Part shown: positions 1-8,890 of the stretch, one piece after another
Position numbering within the stretch: position 1 is the first letter of the stretch
Layout of the letters: the number at the start of each line of letters is the position of its first letter
Source of the DNA: Gammaproteobacteria bacterium
Lineage (GTDB): Bacteria; Pseudomonadota; Gammaproteobacteria; UBA4575
Direction of reading: 5' to 3'
Length of the DNA stretch: 64,000 nt
NCBI GenBank assembly: GCA_028279275.1
Contig: JANQOB010000018.1
Span: 434,001-498,000 of the forward strand
Program-made: the position numbers and the translations under genes
Notes under the pieces: generated by a model
What the model was told of the DNA's origin: nothing
Databases searched by the model: none
Seen by the model: only the letters and a program-made list of their open reading frames with translations

Positions 1-599
1 ATAGCAGAGTTTAACCAGTCGACGATCTTGTTTTGTGCCTGATGGAGACCAATCTGCTTAGTGGCAGAGAAGGTTTGAACCCCACAATTAAATCCTTCTT
101 GCTCTAATTTTGAAGTGACTAAAGTCATGGCCTTTGTTGTGTGATTGCGATTCACTTTATCTGCTTTAGTCAACAGAATATATAGCGGTAATTGGTAATG
201 GTTTGTCCAGTGAATCATCGTCCAATCAATTTCTGTCAATGGATGGCGTATATCCATAAGTAACACTAAACCACATAAAGACTCTCGAATCGTTAGGTAG
301 TCTTCCATTAACCGTTGCCATTTTTGCTGTACTTTAGCGGGTGCTTTGGCATAACCATAGCCAGGTAGATCAACCAAGCAAGTATCACCATCTAATTTGA
401 AAAAATTGATTAATTGCGTGCGACCTGGGGTTTTGCTGGTACGTGCAAGATTTTTCTGTCCACATAATGCGTTAATTGCACTGGATTTACCCGCATTGGA
501 GCGACCACAAAATGCGATTTCAGCCACGATATTATTAGGGAAATCTTGCTTTGCTGAAGCACTTCGCAAAAAGTGTGCTTTTGACAGTACAGAACTCAT
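1..599 (-). CDS. engB: Ribosome biogenesis GTPase EngB/YihA (C-terminus cut by window)
   Basis: Circularly unpermuted TRAFAC GTPase needed for 50S subunit assembly in the cytoplasm. Reading the minus strand from the ATG at 599 gives 199 uninterrupted codons that run off the left edge. The GTPase motifs are in order: G1 GRSNAGKS at residues 32-39, a G2 region with TPGRTQ near 58-62, G3 DLPG at 77-80, G4 TKAD at 144-147 and G5 SAT near 178. EngB proteins are about 200-215 residues, so only a few C-terminal residues should be missing. It is divergent from the cytochrome c4 gene, and engB-c4-dsbA is a conserved gammaproteobacterial neighbourhood. Identity is secure; the exact end is outside the window. 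Confidence 0.95.
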   Translation of the reverse strand, partial: MSSVLSKAHFLRSASAKQDFPNNIVAEIAFCGRSNAGKSSAINALCGQKNLARTSKTPGRTQLINFFKLDGDTCLVDLPGYGYAKAPAKVQQKWQRLMEDYLTIRESLCGLVLLMDIRHPLTEIDWTMIHWTNHYQLPLYILLTKADKVNRNHTTKAMTLVTSKLEQEGFNCGVQTFSATKQIGLHQAQNKIVDWLNSA

Positions 600-811
600 A
601 TTGGCTTGTTTTAATTGGTTTTTATGGAGCTACTCAGTAAGTAAGATGGATTTTAGCGTCATTGAGCTCAACAATTGTGTCCACTATAAATGAGCAACTA
701 TTTTGCGGCTATTAGTGCTTTTGCTATATCATGGCGCGCTTCAAATAGGCACGATAGTAATAAACCAATCAAACTTAATTCATCAAATACTCTGTAGCAA
801 GGATTCTATAA

Positions 812-1453
812 ATGAAGAGATTATATTGTTTGCTTATCTTAGCGTTATTAATTGTTTCACTGCATGCAACCGCTGTGCATGCTGCAGGTGACCCAGAAGC
901 CGGCGAACAAAAGTCTCAACCTTGTGTGGCATGTCATGGTGTAGCTGGTGTGAGTGTAAATCCTGCTTGGCCCAATATTGCGGGACAAGGAGAGAAATAC
1001 TTGATTGATCAACTGCATTTATTCAAAGACAAGGTTCGTGTGAATGCTTTGATGAATCCGCAAGCGGAAAATTTATCTGACCAAGATATCAAAGATCTTG
1101 CCGCCTATTACTCTAGCCAGGAACCTGCCCGAGGAAGTGCAGATCCGGACAAAGAATATAAGGGAGAGAAGTTGTATGAAATAGGCGAAAGAATTTATCG
1201 TGGAGGTAATTCTGAAACAGGAGTGCCTGCTTGTATGTCATGTCATGGGCCTGATGGTGCAGGTAACGGACCGGCAAAATTTCCACATCTCGCAGGCCAG
1301 CACGCAGCATATACTGCGGCTACATTAAGGGCGTATCGTAGTGGCGATCGCTATCACCCTGATGACAATCTGAACATGATGAAAGATATTGCAGCCTATA
1401 TGAGTGATACTGAAATTGACGCGGTATCGGAATATATTTCTGGCTTACATTAA
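812..1453 (+). CDS. Cytochrome c4, dihaem periplasmic electron carrier
   Basis: A 213-residue secreted dihaem cytochrome that passes electrons from the bc1 complex toward terminal oxidases. Residues 1-24 form a signal peptide ending VHA-A. Two class I cytochrome c domains follow, each with one haem-binding motif: CVACH at 38-42 and CMSCH near 140. Methionine axial ligands are available in each half (for example in NMMKDIAAYMS near the end). The length and duplicated-domain architecture are those of cytochrome c4. It stands between engB and dsbA, as in Pseudomonas, and probably has its own promoter in the 212-bp gap from engB. Confidence 0.95.
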   Translation: MKRLYCLLILALLIVSLHATAVHAAGDPEAGEQKSQPCVACHGVAGVSVNPAWPNIAGQGEKYLIDQLHLFKDKVRVNALMNPQAENLSDQDIKDLAAYYSSQEPARGSADPDKEYKGEKLYEIGERIYRGGNSETGVPACMSCHGPDGAGNGPAKFPHLAGQHAAYTAATLRAYRSGDRYHPDDNLNMMKDIAAYMSDTEIDAVSEYISGLH

Positions 1454-1556
1454 ATAGTCTGTTTATAGGATGAGCGGTAAAAAAAGCGACTAAACTCTAG
1501 AACTAGTAGCTATCGGGTGAGTCAAAATAATTAATCAATCTCAGCTTAATAAAAAT

Positions 1557-2255
1557 ATGAATATGCTTACATCGCGCGCTATTTTTACAACTATAAATGC
1601 CTTGTTACTTACAACACTTTTAGTGTTGTCTGCACATGCAGAAGATGGTCATCAGCATGCCAATCTAACTAATCCCCAAGAGGGACAGCACTATCATAGA
1701 ATTACTCCAGACGTACCCACAGAAGTTGAAGAAGGTAAAGTCGAGGTGGTGGAAGTGTTTTGGTACGGTTGCCCACATTGTTTTGATTTTGAGGTACATC
1801 TTGAGAGCTGGAAAGAAAATCTTCCGGAACATATAAGTTTTAAGCGTATGCCTGCAGTGTTAAACCGTAGTTGGGTTGCACATGCAAGAGCTTTTTATGC
1901 ATTAGAAACAATGGGTGAATTAGACAGAATACACCCTCTTTTTTTCGAAGCCATCCATACACAAGGAAGACGCTTAAGAGATAAAGAATCAATGGCAAGA
2001 TTTTTATTTCAGCATGGTATTGATGCAGAAAAATTCAAGAGCGCTTATGACTCCATGTATGTAGAAACAAAAGTTAAGCGCTCGGACCAAATAGTGCGTC
2101 AATATGGCGTGAGCTCTGTACCGCAAGTAGTAATAAATGGTAAATATCGAACCTCAGCGAGTGATGCAGGTGGTTATGATAATTTATTACATGTAGTAAA
2201 TATGTTAGCTGAGCAGGAAGCAAACGCTATGAATGCTTCATCGGAGATTTACTAA
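1557..2255 (+). CDS. dsbA: Periplasmic thiol:disulfide interchange protein DsbA
   Basis: Introduces disulfide bonds into exported proteins in the periplasm. The 232-residue product has an N-terminal signal peptide (about residues 1-28, ending AHA), the thioredoxin-fold strand VEVFWYG and the catalytic CPHC at residues 72-75, identical to the E. coli DsbA active site. The cis-proline loop VSSVPQVVING lies near residue 187. A His-rich stretch (EDGHQHANL) follows the signal cleavage region. It lies 103 bp downstream of cytochrome c4 in the same direction. DsbA supply next to a c-type cytochrome gene fits the shared oxidising-periplasm chemistry. Confidence 0.96.
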   Translation: MNMLTSRAIFTTINALLLTTLLVLSAHAEDGHQHANLTNPQEGQHYHRITPDVPTEVEEGKVEVVEVFWYGCPHCFDFEVHLESWKENLPEHISFKRMPAVLNRSWVAHARAFYALETMGELDRIHPLFFEAIHTQGRRLRDKESMARFLFQHGIDAEKFKSAYDSMYVETKVKRSDQIVRQYGVSSVPQVVINGKYRTSASDAGGYDNLLHVVNMLAEQEANAMNASSEIY

Positions 2256-2263
2256 ATAGAGTT

Positions 2264-2413
2264 CTATATTTCTGAATGATTGTCGCGTTTGCGATGATCT
2301 TTAAGCATTTGATCAACATTAATGCGATCATTTTTACGAGGACGCATCTTAGGCTGTTGCTTTCTTAGATGCTCAAATATTTTACGTACTGTATGTCTAA
2401 CTTCTGTATCCAA
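2264..2413 (-). CDS. Small basic protein, unrecognised (TTG start)
   Basis: A 49-codon minus-strand frame lies in the otherwise gene-free stretch between dsbA and the NlpC gene. It starts at TTG 2413, with an AAGG ribosome-binding-like sequence about 8 bases upstream. The product is very basic and hydrophilic (HLRKQQPKMRPRKNDR in the middle, then KDHRKRDNH) with no membrane segment. An in-frame ATG occurs only at about codon 23. I do not recognise a family. The charge pattern and the ribosome site argue for a real gene, but shortness and the rare start keep this tentative. Confidence 0.35.
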   Translation of the reverse strand: MDTEVRHTVRKIFEHLRKQQPKMRPRKNDRINVDQMLKDHRKRDNHSEI

Positions 2414-2563
2414 TGTACTTTACCTTGTTACATCCATGAATAAGGTTCATAAACTATAACGGCAATTTAGCCGAATACTTATCTGACTTAAGATAGGAGG
2501 AATCGAAGGCAGGATAGGTGGATAGTAATAGTCATTCAAGAATTTCAGTAATTGTTTGGCAAC

Positions 2564-3046
2564 TTAGTAAAATCTCCCACCCGCTACAATACGCGGCTGC
2601 CAATAGTCATCATTTAAATGGTTGACCGCTACACGCTTACCGCTTTTAGGCGCATGTACAAACTTCCCTTTGCCAATATAAATTCCAACATGAGAAACGT
2701 TTTTGTTGTTAAGCGTGAAAAATATTAAATCACCAGAACTTAATTCGTTTAGTTTAATATTTTTTGCATATTTATATTGTTGTGATGAAGTGCGCGGGGT
2801 ACGAATTCCAAATTGCCCGTGTGTGTAATATACCAAACCACTACAATCAAACCCTCTGGGTGATGCGCCTCCATATTTATATGGCGCGCCTAATAAAGAT
2901 TTAGCTAAGTTCGCTATTTTTTGTCCATCATGCGTATGATTAACAGTTTGTTTCGTTGACCGTTTAGGTTCAGGTGAATGTGCACAAGCTAAGAGCAAGC
3001 TTGAACATATAATAGTGATAAAAAGTATTCGTAGAACTGAAATCAT
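2564..3046 (-). CDS. NlpC/P60 family lipoprotein (peptidoglycan endopeptidase)
   Basis: A 160-residue lipoprotein of the NlpC/P60 cysteine peptidase family, which cuts gamma-D-Glu-mDAP or related bonds in peptidoglycan. Residues 1-20 form a type II signal peptide with lipobox LLAC, lipidated at Cys21. The catalytic domain spans about 45-160. The nucleophile is Cys68 in FDCSGLV, with a catalytic His in VSHVGIYIG (near 117) and a third polar residue, His, in FVHAPKSG (near 131). Length matches the single-domain NlpC/Spr class. It is monocistronic, with its 5' end toward the DASS transporter gene. Confidence 0.92.
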   Translation of the reverse strand: MISVLRILFITIICSSLLLACAHSPEPKRSTKQTVNHTHDGQKIANLAKSLLGAPYKYGGASPRGFDCSGLVYYTHGQFGIRTPRTSSQQYKYAKNIKLNELSSGDLIFFTLNNKNVSHVGIYIGKGKFVHAPKSGKRVAVNHLNDDYWQPRIVAGGRFY

Positions 3047-3182
3047 TACAGGTAAATCCTTATACCATACTCATTACAGACAGATTGTACGATAGATCAT
3101 CTTTTCCTAATAATTGGCTTGTATAAAAGAAATATTTATCTGGATGAATGACCATTAGTAACTTAGTTTGTGTATGGATTTG

Positions 3183-5012
3183 TCACAATTTATAAAGCCA
3201 AGGCAGTAGTAAGGAATAACTCAACCACATGATTAGAGTAAGAGGGGTGCCTACTTTGACGAAGTCCATAAACTTATAGCCACCCGCATTCATAACTAAC
3301 AAGTTTGTTTTGTATGCCATGGGTGTGATGTAACTCATGTTTGCACCAAATAGTACTGCTAATATAAAAGGTGCTGCGGGTTGATCAAGTTGTTGTGCAA
3401 TGCTTACAGCAACAGGTGTGCCGATTACAGCCGCCGCATTATTCGACACAATATTTGTAAGCAACGCCATAAGTAACATTAAACCACTCAACACAATGGG
3501 TGCGCTTGCTCCTGCAGTTAAATATAAAAATACACTGGCCATATACTCAGTACCTCCAGTGATGAGTAGTGCAGAACCCATAGCTAAACTTGCAACTACA
3601 ATAAGTACTATAGGTGTGCTCAAAGCTTGTGTCGCTTCGCGCCAATTTAAACATCCAGTGATAATAAGTAATAACACCCCGCATACTGCACTGATTGCAA
3701 TGGGTAAAATTCCTAAAGCCGCTGTAAGCACAATACCGATCATTATGATTAAAGCTAATGTTGCTTTTTCAGAATGTGGAAGATCTTCAGTAGAATCTAA
3801 AACTAATAACTCACCACTTTGTTTCAATTTTTTCAAAGTATCTGCTTTGCCTTGTACTAAGATGATATCCCCAGTGCGTAACCAAACTTCGTGCACACCC
3901 GAATAAAGATTTTCTATCTTTTTACCAGCGTGGTGCAGGGCCAGCGGTATGAGTTGATATCGATCATTAAACCGTAAGCGAGACAAAGTTGTATTTTCAA
4001 GCGGCGAGCCTTGAGACACTACGATTTCAGCTAGTTGTTGTTGAGAGGTTGAAGCGAGGTCATCACCTTTAATAGGCTCGTTATCAGAGTACAAAGTAGC
4101 ACCGAGTACCTCTTCATACTCTTTTAGTTCTTTGGGAGTATCACGCACGAACAATCGATCACCTGCTTTAATTTCTACGTCGGGCAATAATGATAGAAAT
4201 GTATTTTCGCCGCGTTGAATTTTTTCTACCTTCATCGCATTGCTGGTTTTCTTCATGAGTTGCGCAAGGGTTTCACCAACAGAGTTGCTGTCTTCTGGAA
4301 TATGAAGCTGTGCGAGAAAAACACGTGGTGAAGTATCACTTAAGGGTGTTTCACGTTCGGATACGAGCAATGGAGCAATCAGCCATAGATACGTAACCCC
4401 AAGTACAGAAGCAATGCTAGCGGGTAATAGAAAATCAAACATGGAAAATTTTTCTACGCCCATATCGGACGCAACAGACACCACAAGCAAGTTAGTAGAA
4501 GTGCCAATTGTGGTGCACATTCCACCCACTAATGTGGCAAAGCCCATAGGCATCAAGACACTAGAAGGTGAACGATTGGTACGTAATGAAACACTTATTA
4601 AAATCGGTAGCAATAACACCACTACTGGAGTGTTGTTAATGAATGCACTCAACACTGCTCCAATAACCAATGTCAGTAATAATGAAATTAACGGACTAAT
4701 ACGCCAAAGTTTTGCCAAAGAACGGCCAATAGGTTCGAGCGCGCCAGTACGAACTAACGCTTGGCCAGCGATCATGAGTGCGCATACGGCAATCAGAGCT
4801 TCATGACCAAAACCAGAAAATAGACCAATTGAATGAAAGTCATTCCCATCTTGTTGATAGGGGAAAACTTCAAAACCTACGGCTAATATCGCGATTACGA
4901 GCAGACTTGAGGTCTCCAGAGGAATATTCTCGCGTGTGAATAAAATTAGGGCAACAACGGTTAGTATCAAAATTCCTATTGCGTGAGGATCGGGGGGTGC
5001 AGGGAACGGCAT
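3183..5012 (-). CDS. SLC13/DASS family transporter with two TrkA-C (RCK_C) domains
   Basis: A 609-residue inner-membrane permease of the divalent anion:Na+ symporter type with the SAC1/CysZ-like layout. An N-terminal membrane half (about 1-215) has the FINNTPVVVLLLPI hairpin sequence. Two tandem cytosolic TrkA-C domains follow (about 225-305 and 325-405). A second membrane half (about 415-609) carries the repeated NIVSNNAAAVIGTP motif. The paired SNT/NNT-type sequences are family substrate- and sodium-binding loops. Substrates of this class are usually sulfate or dicarboxylates; the sequence does not tell which. It is transcribed alone, divergent from cytochrome c5. Confidence 0.88.
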   Translation of the reverse strand: MPFPAPPDPHAIGILILTVVALILFTRENIPLETSSLLVIAILAVGFEVFPYQQDGNDFHSIGLFSGFGHEALIAVCALMIAGQALVRTGALEPIGRSLAKLWRISPLISLLLTLVIGAVLSAFINNTPVVVLLLPILISVSLRTNRSPSSVLMPMGFATLVGGMCTTIGTSTNLLVVSVASDMGVEKFSMFDFLLPASIASVLGVTYLWLIAPLLVSERETPLSDTSPRVFLAQLHIPEDSNSVGETLAQLMKKTSNAMKVEKIQRGENTFLSLLPDVEIKAGDRLFVRDTPKELKEYEEVLGATLYSDNEPIKGDDLASTSQQQLAEIVVSQGSPLENTTLSRLRFNDRYQLIPLALHHAGKKIENLYSGVHEVWLRTGDIILVQGKADTLKKLKQSGELLVLDSTEDLPHSEKATLALIIMIGIVLTAALGILPIAISAVCGVLLLIITGCLNWREATQALSTPIVLIVVASLAMGSALLITGGTEYMASVFLYLTAGASAPIVLSGLMLLMALLTNIVSNNAAAVIGTPVAVSIAQQLDQPAAPFILAVLFGANMSYITPMAYKTNLLVMNAGGYKFMDFVKVGTPLTLIMWLSYSLLLPWLYKL

Positions 5013-5176
5013 GATGAATGAAAATAATGTGGTTTGTAGACTTATTTCTAACTAAATAGTGTCTCTACCTAATTATTTACCTGCGGAATACTGTTATAGG
5101 TAATTGGTTTCGTAACGCCCATTCACTATAATCCGCCTCGTTCAAGAATCGAATCAACAAGATATTAGGAGTTTGT

Positions 5177-5662
5177 GTGAACGACAATCAGTTTGCAACG
5201 ACATTGATGGTCATAATTGGCGTTTTAGTGGCCACAACAGTAGTGATCATGATTATTGCCAATGTTCTTCTTCCCGATGCTAATTATTCGGAAGATGACT
5301 TAATACAAGGAAATCTGCAGGAAAGAATCAAGCCTGTCGGCAATTTGGCAATTAGTGGCGTCAGCCCGGTAAATGCCAGTGAAGCTGAAGAGATTGTCGT
5401 CGCTTCAAATGATGCAGGGGCTGCCAAAAGTGGTGAAGAGCTCTATACCGCATGTGCGGCTTGTCATGATGCAGGGGTACTCAATGCACCTAAATTAGGT
5501 GATAAGGCAGGCTGGGGCGATCGACTTGCGAAAGGTAAAGATACTTTGTATGCCAATGCGATAAATGGAATTGGAGGAATGCCTCCCAAAGGCGGTCGTG
5601 CAGATTTATCAGATGACGATATTAAGTTAGCTGTTGACTTCATGTTGGAGTCTGTACAGTAA
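5177..5662 (+). CDS. Cytochrome c5 family protein, membrane anchored
   Basis: A 161-residue monohaem class I cytochrome c. The GTG start at 5177 is preceded by TTAGGAG. Residues 8-30 are a hydrophobic segment without a clear cleavage site, so the protein is probably anchored in the inner membrane facing the periplasm. A low-complexity linker follows, then the c5 domain (about 80-161) with CAACH haem ligation and the GIGGMPPKGG loop that supplies the axial Met. Cytochrome c5 is thought to donate electrons to terminal oxidases. Its convergent neighbour is comM, a pairing seen in other gammaproteobacteria. Confidence 0.92.
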   Translation: MNDNQFATTLMVIIGVLVATTVVIMIIANVLLPDANYSEDDLIQGNLQERIKPVGNLAISGVSPVNASEAEEIVVASNDAGAAKSGEELYTACAACHDAGVLNAPKLGDKAGWGDRLAKGKDTLYANAINGIGGMPPKGGRADLSDDDIKLAVDFMLESVQ

Positions 5663-5677
5663 TTAATAACTGTACAC

Positions 5678-7191
5678 CTATTTATTCAATAATCGATCAT
5701 ACTGTCTATAGCCTATAGCTTCACTTAAGTGATTGGCTAGTATCTGCTCAGAGTTTTCTAAATCGGCTATCGTGCGTGCTAGTTTAAGCGTGCGATGGTA
5801 GCCACGAGCAGATAAACCTAATTTTTCAAATGCGGTATCGATAAGCTTTTCGCTTTCTTCTTCGAGCGCACAATATTTTTCTATTTCTTTATTAGTCATA
5901 TAAGCGTTTGGCTTTTGTTGTCTTTGTAATTGAATTTCACGTGCTGCACAAACTCGCTGTTGTACATCGGCGCTTGATTCACTTTCATTTGCTGTTTTTT
6001 GTCGAAGTTGTTCTTTAGCAACGCGCGGCACATCAATATGTATATCAATTCGATCCAGTAAGGGTGCGGAAATACGTCCACGATAACGACGAATTTGTTC
6101 AGGTGTGCACGCACAGTTACCGTTGATATCAATGTCGCAGCCTTGTGGGCATGGATTCATTGCAGCGACTAACTGAAAACGAGCCGGGAATTGCACTTGA
6201 CGCGCAGCACGTGAAATCGCAATGGTGCCTGTTTCAAGTGGTTCACGTAATACTTCTAATACATGTCGATCAAACTCCGTTAATTCATCTAAGAACAATA
6301 CTCCATGGTGCGCTAAAGATATTTCGCCAGGTCTTGGATCTGAGCCACCCCCAACAAGTGCGACAGCAGATGCGGTATGGTGCGGTGCACGAAACGGGCG
6401 TAAACCCCATTGCTCATTTGAAAAGCACCATGGCTTATTGAATAGATCGTCGCGGATTCAACTGCCTCTTCTTCAGTTAGTTCTGGCAAAATGCTAGGTA
6501 GGCGACTCGCTAGCATTGTTTTACCACTTCCTGGCGAGCCTACCATCAACATATTATGAGAACCCGCAGCGGCGACTTCTAAAGCACGCTTAGCACGATG
6601 TTGTCCACGCACATCACTTAGGTCTAATGTCTCTCTTTGATAATTGCTTTGTAAAGTTTCAGTAAAAGGCGTAATGAATTCTTGTGCAGAAAGATGCGCG
6701 CATAGTTCTAATAAATTTTTTGTGGCGAATACGGTGGTTTGTTTTGCAAGGAGCGCTTCACTACCATTTTCAAATGGCACGATAATAGAACGCTGTTGTT
6801 TATGGCTGGCAACTGCTGCAGGTAACACACCATTAACTGCACGTAAGTTGCCGCTTAAACTTAGTTCACCAATAAATTCATTGGACGCTAAAGAGTCATC
6901 TTTAAGTTGCTTTGATGCAGCAAGGATTCCTAGTGCGATAGGTAAATCAAATCGGCCACCTTCTTTTGGTAAGTCTGCAGGCGCTAAATTTACAGTAATA
7001 CGTCTGCTAGGAAACTCAAAACCGGAGTTTAGTAAAGCAGCTCGTACGCGATCTTTGCTCTCTTTAACTGCGGCTTCGGGTAAACCTACAATTGATAAGC
7101 CAGGCAATCCATTTGAAAGATCTACCTCCACAGTAACTAGCGGCGCTTCCATACCCGTTTGTGCACGGGAATAGATCGTAGCGAGACTCAT
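5678..7191 (-). pseudogene. comM: comM/yifB, Mg-chelatase-like AAA+ protein, interrupted by a frameshift
   Basis: ComM is a hexameric AAA+ branch-migration helicase that helps integrate DNA during natural transformation. The N-terminal part (7191 down to about 6440) carries the ComM N domain and Walker A (GSPGSGKTMLA). That frame then drifts into non-homologous sequence and stops at 6313. The correct continuation is in another frame: from about 6438 down one reads NEQWGLRPFRAPHH, GEISLAHHG, the Walker B region FLDELTEF and the C-terminal Mg_chelatase_C domain to 5678. A single missing base near 6435-6445 restores a protein of about 503 residues. All other motifs are intact, so this is either a recent inactivation or a sequence/assembly error. 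Confidence 0.9.
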
Positions 7192-7203
7192 TTTTATGTT
7201 GTC

Positions 7204-7476
7204 TTATGATGTATTTTTTAATTTTTCTTCAAGTTGGCTGAGACGTTGTTCTAATTCTTTCACTCGTTGTTGACTTTTAGTTAGCAACATAACTTGCACA
7301 TCAAATTCTTCGCGAGTTACAAGATCTAATCGTTGGAATGCCCCCTCAACCGTTGCACGTGCATTTTTTTCAAGTCCCTGTTTTGCACTCTTCAAATCAT
7401 CAGGAATTGCAGCGCTAATTTTACGCACAATTTCATTTACTGCCTGATCTAAAGCTTCGGTATCTAATTTCATCAC
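7204..7476 (-). CDS. ubiK: Ubiquinone biosynthesis accessory factor UbiK (YqiC/BMFP)
   Basis: A 90-residue protein of the BMFP/YqiC family. UbiK binds UbiJ and lipids and is required for efficient aerobic ubiquinone synthesis. The N-terminal part (about 1-45) is an amphipathic helix region, KISAAIPDDLKSAKQGLEKN. Residues about 48-88 form a trimeric coiled coil (REEFDVQVMLLTKSQQRVKE then a Leu heptad). The length is typical. It lies 12 bp upstream of comM on the same strand and is probably co-transcribed with it. The divergent neighbour is the nitrogen-regulated porin operon. Confidence 0.93.
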   Translation of the reverse strand: MMKLDTEALDQAVNEIVRKISAAIPDDLKSAKQGLEKNARATVEGAFQRLDLVTREEFDVQVMLLTKSQQRVKELEQRLSQLEEKLKNTS

Positions 7477-7529
7477 ATTTCTCCTTAAAAGCAGCGTAAT
7501 AGTGTAACGGAATCAAAATTAAATAAAGC

Positions 7530-7578
7530 GCACCGTTTAGGTGCATACACGCAATATAGCAGAGCATTATTTTGGTGC
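7530..7578 (+). promoter_or_regulatory. Two NtrC-type enhancer sites
   Basis: A perfect dyad GCACC-N5-GGTGC spans 7530-7544, and a near copy GCATT-N5-GGTGC spans 7564-7578, 34 bp apart centre to centre. Both match the NtrC (GlnG) consensus half-sites. They lie about 115 and 80 bp upstream of the start expected from the sigma-54 promoter at 7626, the usual enhancer distance. Together they indicate activation of the porin-glnK-amtB unit under nitrogen limitation. Confidence 0.75.
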
Positions 7579-7625
7579 ACGCTACTAATAAAATTATAAC
7601 TTGTTGTTTTAATTGAGATAAAAAG

Positions 7626-7643
7626 TTGGCATGTGTTCTGCAA
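7626..7643 (+). promoter_or_regulatory. Sigma-54 (-24/-12) promoter
   Basis: The sequence TTGGCATGTGTTCTGCAA has the invariant GG (7628-7629) and GC (7640-7641) separated by exactly 10 bases, matching TGGCAY-N5-TTGCW in most positions. Transcription would start near 7653, leaving a 40-nt leader with the ribosome site GGGAGG before the porin ATG at 7693. Confidence 0.75.
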
Positions 7644-7692
7644 TAACAAATTTGAAATATAAACAAAGCCTTTTTCAAGGGAGGAAATTGAA

Positions 7693-8427
7693 ATGAATAA
7701 GAAACTACAACACCTGTCATTAGCGGCTGTTTTAGCTACTAGCACATCAGTGTTAACTACTACAGCATCAGCAGAAGCAACGCTTTCTGGTAATGCCGGA
7801 ATATTATCTGAATATATTTTCAGAGGCATTGTTCAAAACGATACTGCCTCAGGTAATGGTGGCATCGATCTAGAGGTGGGTGGCTTTTACGCTGGCACAT
7901 GGATTGCTGATGTAGACGACGGTGTGGAATATGACTTGTATGCTGGTTATGTGCACGAATTTGCAAATGGATTTTATTTAGGTGTGGGTGGTACGAGTTA
8001 TCAGTACTCCGATAGTTTTGATAATGAGTATAACGAAGTGAATTTTTATGCAGGTTGGTCAGATGATGTTTGGTCGCTTGATCTGGAGTACACCAGTGGC
8101 GAATACAACGGTGACTTTGTTGACGATGATGGAAACATCGAAGGTGATGAGTATGACTTTCTTGCGTTAACAGCTGGATGGAATGGAGTCTACGTAACCT
8201 ATGGCATGTTTGGTGATGATGCTGATGATCAGTTAGGAGAATATATTGAAGGCGGTTATGGATTTGAAGTAGCTGGTTTTGATGTAACTGCTGCAATTGT
8301 ATTTACCGATCTTGATGATGACCCTGCAGGCTTAACAAGTGACGGCGGAAGTCCGGGTGATGGAGATGAAACTTCTGCATATGTAAGCATCCATCGCAGC
8401 TTTGACATTATGAAGTGGGGCAGTTAA
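7693..8427 (+). CDS. TorF family putative outer-membrane porin
   Basis: A 244-residue secreted beta-barrel protein of the TorF/TIGR02001 putative porin family. The signal peptide ends near residue 28 (TTASAEA). The mature part begins with the family hallmark LSGNAGILSEYIFRG, followed by alternating aromatic/acidic beta strands with aromatic girdles. It is unusually acidic (many DDD and DGD loops), which would suit cation uptake. It directly precedes glnK-amtB and sits behind the sigma-54/NtrC promoter. I infer it supplies the outer-membrane entry route for a nitrogen source such as ammonium or a small nitrogenous solute; the actual substrate is unknown. Confidence 0.85.
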   Translation: MNKKLQHLSLAAVLATSTSVLTTTASAEATLSGNAGILSEYIFRGIVQNDTASGNGGIDLEVGGFYAGTWIADVDDGVEYDLYAGYVHEFANGFYLGVGGTSYQYSDSFDNEYNEVNFYAGWSDDVWSLDLEYTSGEYNGDFVDDDGNIEGDEYDFLALTAGWNGVYVTYGMFGDDADDQLGEYIEGGYGFEVAGFDVTAAIVFTDLDDDPAGLTSDGGSPGDGDETSAYVSIHRSFDIMKWGS

Positions 8428-8440
8428 GCAAAAGAATTTT

Positions 8441-8467
8441 AACCGTGTTGTTTCATACAACACGGTT
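8441..8467 (+). other. Hairpin between porin gene and glnK
   Basis: A perfect 10-bp stem, AACCGTGTTG (8441-8450) with CAACACGGTT (8458-8467), closes a 7-base loop. No T run follows, so it is not a classical terminator. It could partly attenuate readthrough or stabilise the 3' end of the porin message, setting the porin:GlnK/AmtB ratio. Confidence 0.6.
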
Positions 8468-8485
8468 ATGAATTTATAAAATTAA

Positions 8486-8845
<360 letters not shown>

Positions 8846-8890
8846 AAAATTTTGGATATAAATAATTAAATTCCTAATTAGGAGGGAATT

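Noticed and set aside
3400-3906. 168-codon plus-strand frame inside the DASS transporter gene
   Set aside because: It is antisense to a well-supported membrane protein gene, and its composition mirrors that gene's codons.
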